Assembly: GCA_947474995.1 (NCBI GenBank)
Contig: CANJNJ010000001.1
Coordinates: forward strand, 1 to 64,000
DNA length: 64,000 nucleotides
Source of the DNA: Opitutaceae bacterium
GTDB lineage: Bacteria > Verrucomicrobiota > Verrucomicrobiia > Opitutales > Opitutaceae
Reading direction: 5' to 3'
Position numbers and translations under genes: made by a program. Each line of letters begins with the position of its first letter. The first letter of the stretch is position 1. Below are positions 58,518 through 64,000 of this stretch, one piece after another. The notes under the pieces were generated by a model, which was not told where the DNA came from, did no database searches, and saw nothing but the letters and a program-made list of their open reading frames with translations.

Positions 58518-59663
58518 TCACGCTCGTCGCGCGGCGGCCCCCGCCTCGTAGCGTTGCACCCAGGCGAGGTGCCACGCACCATAGTCACCTGACTCGATGT
58601 GGGCGCGTGCCTGGGCCATGAGATCGAGGAAGAAGTGCAGATTGTGGATCGTGAGCAGCGTGCCGCTCAGCATCTCGCCGGCGACGGTGAGATGGCGCAG
58701 GTAGGCGCGGGAAAAATTCCGGCAGGTGTAGTTGTCGAGTCCCTCGACGATCGGTCGCGGATCCGCGCGAAACTGTTCGTTGCGCAGGTTGATCGGCCCG
58801 TCCGGGGTAAAGACGAGTCCGTTGCGCGCCACGCGGGTCGGCAGCACGCAGTCGAACATATCCACGCCCAGAGCGACCATCTTGAGTAACTGTGGCGGCG
58901 TCCCAAGGCCCATCGCGTAGCGCGGCTTGTTCGCTGGCATATGGGGCGTCGTGGCCGCCACCTGCTTCAGCATTTCCGGTTCGGGTTCGCCCACGCTCAC
59001 CCCACCCACGGCGTAGCCGGGAAAGTCCAGCGCCGCCAGCGACTCCGCCGCTTCGCGCCGCAGATCATCGAACGTCGAGCCCTGCACGATCGCGAAGACA
59101 TGGTGCCCCGCTCCGAGGAACCCGCTGTCCGTGGCGATCTGCCGGCACTGCTGCGCCCATTTGTAACTACGCGCGACCGCCGTCGCACAGGCGTCGCGTT
59201 CACAGGGCCACGGCGGACATTCGTCGAGGACCATGGCGATGTCGCTGCCGAGATTCTGCTGAATCCCCATGACCTCGCGCGGACCGAGAAAAAGTTTGGC
59301 GCCGTCCAGATGCGACGCAAACGCGACCCCGTCCTCCCGGATGTCGCGCAACTTCGCCAGCGAGAAAACCTGGAATCCGCCGCTGTCGGTCAGGATGGGG
59401 CCGTCCCACCCCATGAATTTGTGCAAACCACCGAGTTCCCGCACCAATTCGCTCCCAGGCCGGAGATTGAGGTGGTAGGTGTTGCCTAGGATGATCTGCG
59501 CCCCGAGTTCACGCAAATGCTGCGGCGTCAGTGATTTCACGGTGCCCTGCGTGCCCACCGGCATGAAGATGGGCGTCTCGATCACCCCGTGCAGGGTCGT
59601 CAGCCGCCCGCGCCGGGCAGAGGTCACGGAATCGGTCTGGAGAAGCTCGAAAGGTGTGCCCAT
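58518..59663 (-). CDS. tgt: Queuine tRNA-ribosyltransferase
   Basis: TPIFMPVGTQGTVKSLTPQHL, LTDSGGFQVFSL, YAMGLGTPPQLL; C-terminus CRNFSRAYLRHL. Confidence 0.95.
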   Translation of the reverse strand: MGTPFELLQTDSVTSARRGRLTTLHGVIETPIFMPVGTQGTVKSLTPQHLRELGAQIILGNTYHLNLRPGSELVRELGGLHKFMGWDGPILTDSGGFQVFSLAKLRDIREDGVAFASHLDGAKLFLGPREVMGIQQNLGSDIAMVLDECPPWPCERDACATAVARSYKWAQQCRQIATDSGFLGAGHHVFAIVQGSTFDDLRREAAESLAALDFPGYAVGGVSVGEPEPEMLKQVAATTPHMPANKPRYAMGLGTPPQLLKMVALGVDMFDCVLPTRVARNGLVFTPDGPINLRNEQFRADPRPIVEGLDNYTCRNFSRAYLRHLTVAGEMLSGTLLTIHNLHFFLDLMAQARAHIESGDYGAWHLAWVQRYEAGAAARRA

Positions 59664-59674
59664 CGTCGTGTTGT

Positions 59675-59773
59675 GTGTAAGGTTTATGGTATAAAGTGTA
59701 AGGTGATAACCGCTCGGCGACTGGAATTCGTCTTGGACATAAGCCTCACACCTTCACACTTTACACCCTAAAA
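59675..59773. repeat. Inverted heptanucleotide arrays (GTGTAAG-type)
   Basis: GTGTAAG GTTTATG GTATAAA GTGTAAG ... TCACACC TTCACAC TTTACAC. Confidence 0.75.
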
Positions 59774-59790
59774 CTTCGCCGCGAACCCCC

Positions 59791-60357
59791 ATGCTGCTCG
59801 TCATCGACAACTACGACTCCTTTACCTTCAACCTCGTCCAATACTTTGGGCAGTTGGGGGTGACGCAGCGCGTGTTTCGCAACAACGAGATCACGCCGAC
59901 CGAGGCCCTCGCGCTCAATCCCGAGCGCGTCCTGCTTTCGCCCGGGCCGTGTTCGCCCCGCGAGGCGGGTGTCACGCTGGACATGATCAAGGCCTTCGCC
60001 GGGCGGAAACCCATCTTCGGCGTGTGCCTTGGCCATCAATCCATCGGCCACTACTTTGGCGGCGACGTGGTGCGCGCCGGCCGGCTGATGCACGGCAAGA
60101 CTTCCCCCATCCGGCATCACGATACCGACGTTTTTCGCGGGATGCCGCAGAACTTTGCGGCCACCCGTTACCATTCCCTGCTCGTCGACCGCGCCACCCT
60201 TCCCGCCGAACTCGAAATCACCGCCGATACCGCCGAGGGTGAAATCATGGGCCTTCGCCACCGCACTCTGCCTATCTGGGGCGTCCAGTTTCATCCCGAG
60301 TCGATCGCGACCGAGGGCGGGATGAAAATCCTCGAGAACTTTCTTAGCCTTAACTGA
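59791..60357 (+). CDS. Anthranilate/aminodeoxychorismate synthase component II (glutamine amidotransferase)
   Basis: [49 protein letters not shown]. Confidence 0.95.
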   Translation: MLLVIDNYDSFTFNLVQYFGQLGVTQRVFRNNEITPTEALALNPERVLLSPGPCSPREAGVTLDMIKAFAGRKPIFGVCLGHQSIGHYFGGDVVRAGRLMHGKTSPIRHHDTDVFRGMPQNFAATRYHSLLVDRATLPAELEITADTAEGEIMGLRHRTLPIWGVQFHPESIATEGGMKILENFLSLN

Positions 60358-60420
60358 AACCTTGGTGAACCAGCCCATGTCCAAGGGTGAGTGACCATGA
60401 AACATCGCTGACCTAGCCCG

Positions 60421-60452
60421 ATTGGTCATTGAACATTAGTCATTGGTCATTG
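60421..60452. repeat. Heptanucleotide array ATTGGTC ATTGAAC ATTAGTC ATTGGTC ATTG
   Basis: Read directly, upstream of nrdR. Confidence 0.8.
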
Positions 60453-60465
60453 TCTCCTATTCCCT

Positions 60466-60939
60466 ATGCGCTGCCCGAAATGCACCTCGATTGAGGACAA
60501 GGTCATCGACTCCCGGATCAGCAAGGAGGGGTCGACGATTCGACGTCGGCGCGAATGCCTCGAATGCGGCCATCGCTACAGCACGACCGAGACCCTCGTG
60601 CGCGACGGGGTCGTGGTCATCAAGCGCGACGGCCGCCGGGAGGATTTCGATCGCGACAAGCTCGTCCGGGCCGTGCGTGCCGCCTGCCACAAGCGCCCGG
60701 TCGATGCCGAACAGGTCGCGATGCTGGTCGAAGACGTCATGGACGCGCTCGAGGCCCAGTTCGAAAAGGAGATTCCCACCCGGGCCATCGGCGAAGGCGT
60801 GATGCAACGACTCCGCGGCGTGGATCAAGTGGCCTACGTCCGGTACGCCAGTGTCTACAAGGAATTCCAGGATGTGACCAATTTCGTCGACGAGATCAGC
60901 GCCCTCGGAAAAACGAAAAAAGACAGCCCCCTGATTTGA
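60466..60939 (+). CDS. nrdR: Transcriptional repressor NrdR
   Basis: MRCPKCTSIEDKVIDSRISKEGSTIRRRRECLECGHRYST zinc ribbon plus ATP-cone. Confidence 0.97.
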   Translation: MRCPKCTSIEDKVIDSRISKEGSTIRRRRECLECGHRYSTTETLVRDGVVVIKRDGRREDFDRDKLVRAVRAACHKRPVDAEQVAMLVEDVMDALEAQFEKEIPTRAIGEGVMQRLRGVDQVAYVRYASVYKEFQDVTNFVDEISALGKTKKDSPLI

Positions 60940-61015
60940 AACCACTGATGCGCACGGATGAGACCCTCATTGCCGCGGGTATTAGTGATCAGGCCGTGAG
61001 GATTAGGGGTTAAAA

Positions 61016-61522
61016 ATGCCCCACCGCTCGAACGACGATCTGCGGCGACTGCATTTCATCAACGCACTTTTCGCCCACGCCACGGGCCACGATCTCTACC
61101 TGGCGGATCAGATCAAGGCGGCCATTGCGTTCAGCCTGGCCGAGCTCGAGGCCAACACGGCCGCGCACCCGGAACTCGCCCGGACCTACGACACGGCCTT
61201 TAATGCCGCCGCCGCCGACCTGCTCGCGAAATTTTTTTCGCATCTGCCCAAGCGCGGATTCTTTCACTGGGACGCCTCGCTTTCCCTCGCGTCCGCCACG
61301 CCGCTTTTCACCCGCGCGGAAATCATGGCGGGACTTCGTTCGCTCGCGCCCTTTCGCGATTCAACCCTGCTCGTAACGAACCTGCGGCCCGCGCTGCTGC
61401 CCGCCTCCCACCGCGCCACGCCCCGCCGCCAGCGGGACTACGAAGAAGCTCTCGCCTTCATCCGCGACCTCACGGCGGCCCGCACGGTGCGCAGCGCGAA
61501 CCTGCAATTGTTGTTCTTGTAG
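61016..61522 (+). CDS. Hypothetical protein
   Basis: 168-aa ORF in an otherwise coding-consistent slot; no recognised family. Confidence 0.5.
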   Translation: MPHRSNDDLRRLHFINALFAHATGHDLYLADQIKAAIAFSLAELEANTAAHPELARTYDTAFNAAAADLLAKFFSHLPKRGFFHWDASLSLASATPLFTRAEIMAGLRSLAPFRDSTLLVTNLRPALLPASHRATPRRQRDYEEALAFIRDLTAARTVRSANLQLLFL

Positions 61523-61626
61523 TAGCGAGTAGCGGGTCGTGAGTCGCGGGCATGCCATCAACCAAGGAGTTCCTGCTCGTCGTCCTTTCCCCTACTCGTT
61601 ACCCGCTACTCACCCCTCGCTGCTGT
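61521..61626. repeat. Inverted heptanucleotide arrays (AGTAGCG-type)
   Basis: AGTAGCG AGTAGCG GGTCGTG AGTCGCG ... CTACTCG TTACCCG CTACTCA CCCCTCG. Confidence 0.8.
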
Positions 61627-61627
61627 C

Positions 61628-61966
61628 ATGAAGACTCTTTTTGAAAAAATCATCGCCCGCGAAATCCCGGCCCGGATCGAGCACGAGGACGAACAGTGCA
61701 TCGTGCTGCATGACATCCAGCCGCAGGCGCCGGTCCATCTGCTGATTATCCCCAAGAAGCCCATTCCCCGGATTGGCGAAGCCGGCCCCACGGATGAAGC
61801 TCTCCTCGGCCACCTTTTGCTGACCGCCAACGTTCTCGCCAAGAAACTCCAGCTCGCCGACGGCTTCCGCCTCGTGGTGAACAACGGCCCCTGCGCCGGC
61901 GAATCGGTGCCACACCTGCATGTTCACCTGCTCGCCAAGCGGCAGCTGGCCTGGCCGCCGGGTTGA
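61628..61966 (+). CDS. HIT (histidine triad) family protein
   Basis: HLLIIPKKPIPR, NNGPCAGESVPHLHVHLLAKRQ. Confidence 0.95.
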   Translation: MKTLFEKIIAREIPARIEHEDEQCIVLHDIQPQAPVHLLIIPKKPIPRIGEAGPTDEALLGHLLLTANVLAKKLQLADGFRLVVNNGPCAGESVPHLHVHLLAKRQLAWPPG

Positions 61967-62055
61967 ACGGCCGCACGGCGGGCGGTTGTTTTAAGTTTTA
62001 GCTTTGAGCGGTAAGGGCGGGCCGAGTTCCGACGCGGCCCGCCTCCCCGCCGACC

Positions 62056-63183
62056 CTACCCCCGCGCTTCAAACGTCCCATCCGCGCGCTTGGCCACGAG
62101 GCGCTTGAGCTCGAGCATCAGGAGCGTCACGGAGAGCTGCGCCGCCGTCAGCCCAGTCTGCTCGCCCAGCGCATCGGGTGACAACAGACTCCCGCCCCGG
62201 AAGCATTCAAACACCTTGGCTTCCTCCGTCGTGAGATTCGCCGGCCGACCGCTCTCGACCTCTGCTTCCTTCTGCGGAATCGCCTGGGGCCGAAAGCCAT
62301 CGAGGTAATTCAACTCGGCCAGCAAATCGTCGATGCTCGTCAGGAGCGTCGCCCCATCACGAATCAGCTGATGACAGCCCGCGCTGGTATTTTGATCGAT
62401 TCGGCCCGGCACGGCGAACAGCAAACGTCCCTGCTCGCCCGCGAACCGCGCCGTGATCATGGCCCCGCCATCGACATCACTTTCGACGACGACGATCGCC
62501 TCGCACATCCCCGCGACAATCCGGTTGCGCATCGCGAACGACTGCCGATCCGCTCGCCGGCCGAAGGGAAACTCCGAAAGGATGGCCCCCTCCGCTTCGA
62601 TCCGCCGGTAAAGCTCCAGGTTTTCCGGCGGATAAATGAGGTCGATCCCGGTGCCCAGCACCGCGGCGGTTTTGCCGCCCACCGAAAGCGCGCCCTCATG
62701 AGCCGCCGTGTCGATGCCCCGCGCGAGGCCGCTCACGACGCAAAAACCCAGGCGGCCGAGTTCCATCCCGAATCGCTTCGCCACACTCTGGCCATAGAGC
62801 GTCGTCCGCCGCGAACCCACAATCGCCACGTTGGGCCGCGAAAAATCAAAGCGGCCTTTGCGATACAGCCCGATGGGTGGATCGTGAATTTCTTTCAACA
62901 ATTTTGGGTAAACGGAATCGTCGCTCGTGATGAAGTCCGCGCCGCTCTTCGCCATCCGCTCCTCCTCGCGGGCCAGATCGAAATGCTCCCGCCAGTTCGT
63001 GATCGTTTCCGCAATCACCGGGCCGACGCCCTTCACGGCCTCCAGTTGGCGCCGCGGCGCCGTCAGGACCGATCGCGGATCGCCCCCGAGTTCCTCGAGC
63101 AGCCGGTTGAGCGTGATGGGCCCGATATTTGGGACGGCATTCAAAACCAGCAGGGCCTGCCGCCCGGTCAGCTCACTGCTCAT
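62056..63183 (-). CDS. dprA: DNA-processing protein DprA
   Basis: VAIVGSRRTTLYGQSVAKRFGMELGRLGFCVVSGLARGIDTAAHEGAL, C-terminal winged helix. Confidence 0.95.
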   Translation of the reverse strand: MSSELTGRQALLVLNAVPNIGPITLNRLLEELGGDPRSVLTAPRRQLEAVKGVGPVIAETITNWREHFDLAREEERMAKSGADFITSDDSVYPKLLKEIHDPPIGLYRKGRFDFSRPNVAIVGSRRTTLYGQSVAKRFGMELGRLGFCVVSGLARGIDTAAHEGALSVGGKTAAVLGTGIDLIYPPENLELYRRIEAEGAILSEFPFGRRADRQSFAMRNRIVAGMCEAIVVVESDVDGGAMITARFAGEQGRLLFAVPGRIDQNTSAGCHQLIRDGATLLTSIDDLLAELNYLDGFRPQAIPQKEAEVESGRPANLTTEEAKVFECFRGGSLLSPDALGEQTGLTAAQLSVTLLMLELKRLVAKRADGTFEARG

Positions 63184-63233
63184 GGGCAGAAACTGGCGCC
63201 CCGATTCGAGCCGGCGACATTATTCGCCACCTG

Positions 63234-63282
63234 ATTGGTTCTTGGTCATTTTCCATTGGTCATTCGGCCGTGGTCCGTGGTC
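63234..63282. repeat. Degenerate 7-nt-period array ATTGGTT CTTGGTC ATTTTCC ATTGGTC ATTCGGC CGTGGTC CGTGGTC
   Basis: Read directly, upstream of dprA. Confidence 0.65.
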
Positions 63283-63386
63283 CCGAAGTCCTTGAGCCCG
63301 GATCCTTGCACCGGCAATCCACCTGAACCCCCAAAATTGGGTATGCCGGCACATCCGCCAAACGGAAGGCCGCGGCACTCTTCGCC

Positions 63387-63998
63387 CTAAACGTCGCCCA
63401 GCTGCGGCCGAAGCACGATCTCCTCGACCACCGTCCGCCGCGAAAGCCGGTAAACATCCAGAAATGCCCGCGCCACATCCTCCGCCGGCATCAGGCGCTC
63501 TTTCGCCTTGCCCGCGCCCGCCCACGACGGCGACCAGGTCGCCCCGGGATACACGCAGCACACGCGCACCCCTTGGTCGCGCAGCTCCGCGCGCATCACC
63601 TGGCTCAGCCCGCTGACGCCAAACTTCGCGGCCGAGTAGCCCGCCCCACCCGGGTAGGCGCCCCGCCCGGCGATGGAGCTCATGTTGAAAATATCACCAC
63701 GTTTCCGCGCCATCATGTCCGGTGCGAAGGCCCGCGACATCAGGAAAACGCTGCGTAAGTTCACGGCGATCATCCGATCAAAATCCGCCACCGGCATTTC
63801 GACAAACGGCGCTCCCGCAAACTTGCCCGCGTTGTTGATCAAAACGTCGACCCGCCCCAGCCGCTTCGCCACCGCCACCTTCAGCGCCGCCACCGCGGTC
63901 TCATCGCTCACGTCGCAGGGGAAGATCTCCGCCTTGGCGCCCAGCTTGCCACACGCGCCGGCCACGGCTATCAGCTTGCGCTCCTGACGTGCCACCAA
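63387..63998 (-). CDS. SDR family oxidoreductase, N-terminus cut by window end
   Basis: VDVLINNAGKFAG, YSAAKFGVSGLSQVMRAEL; Rossmann N-terminus missing. Confidence 0.9.
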   Translation of the reverse strand: MVARQERKLIAVAGACGKLGAKAEIFPCDVSDETAVAALKVAVAKRLGRVDVLINNAGKFAGAPFVEMPVADFDRMIAVNLRSVFLMSRAFAPDMMARKRGDIFNMSSIAGRGAYPGGAGYSAAKFGVSGLSQVMRAELRDQGVRVCCVYPGATWSPSWAGAGKAKERLMPAEDVARAFLDVYRLSRRTVVEEIVLRPQLGDV

Positions 63999-64000
63999 AG

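Overview
High-GC bacterial chromosomal window. The gene content (PSCyt1/DUF1549/DUF1553 and DUF1501 proteins, DUF4159, Opitutaceae-style TonB receptor, DUF1080, many Tat-exported TIM-barrel proteins) suggests Verrucomicrobia/Opitutales; this taxonomy is inference only. Left third (0.3-23 kb): periplasmic oxidoreductase/sugar-catabolism island with two closely similar GMC oxidoreductases, one Gluconate-2-DH subunit 3, two Tat-leader TIM-barrel isomerases, a PQQ/cytochrome-c dehydrogenase, TonB receptor, MFS and GntR. Middle (23.4-34.4 kb): lipocalin, FolE2, PTPS, DoxX-like proteins, fasciclin, DUF2071 (frameshifted), SDR, FeS-type cryptochrome/photolyase, DUF2256 micro-ORF, SRPBCC-TIGR01777 epimerase and renalase-like flavoprotein, resembling a light/photo-oxidative stress island. 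Right part: PQQ dehydrogenase, MFS, a four-helix-bundle-suffix protein, sugar enzymes (GDSL-DUF1080, Gfo/Idh/MocA, SDRs, RhaI-like), then housekeeping genes (lnt, secA, UDP-glucuronate decarboxylase, GltD-like, malic enzyme, tgt, pabA/trpG-like, nrdR, HIT, dprA). The most unexplained signals are non-coding: (i) a family of intergenic 7-nt-period arrays (about four heptamers, often with inverted partner arrays) whose heptamer differs by locus; (ii) a 29-nt 8-13-8 inverted-repeat element that spans the start codon of the four-helix-bundle gene and recurs inside its CDS; (iii) nested REP/BIME-like palindromes. No tRNA, rRNA, CRISPR array or insertion sequence was recognised. All family calls are from reading the translations; no database search was run.
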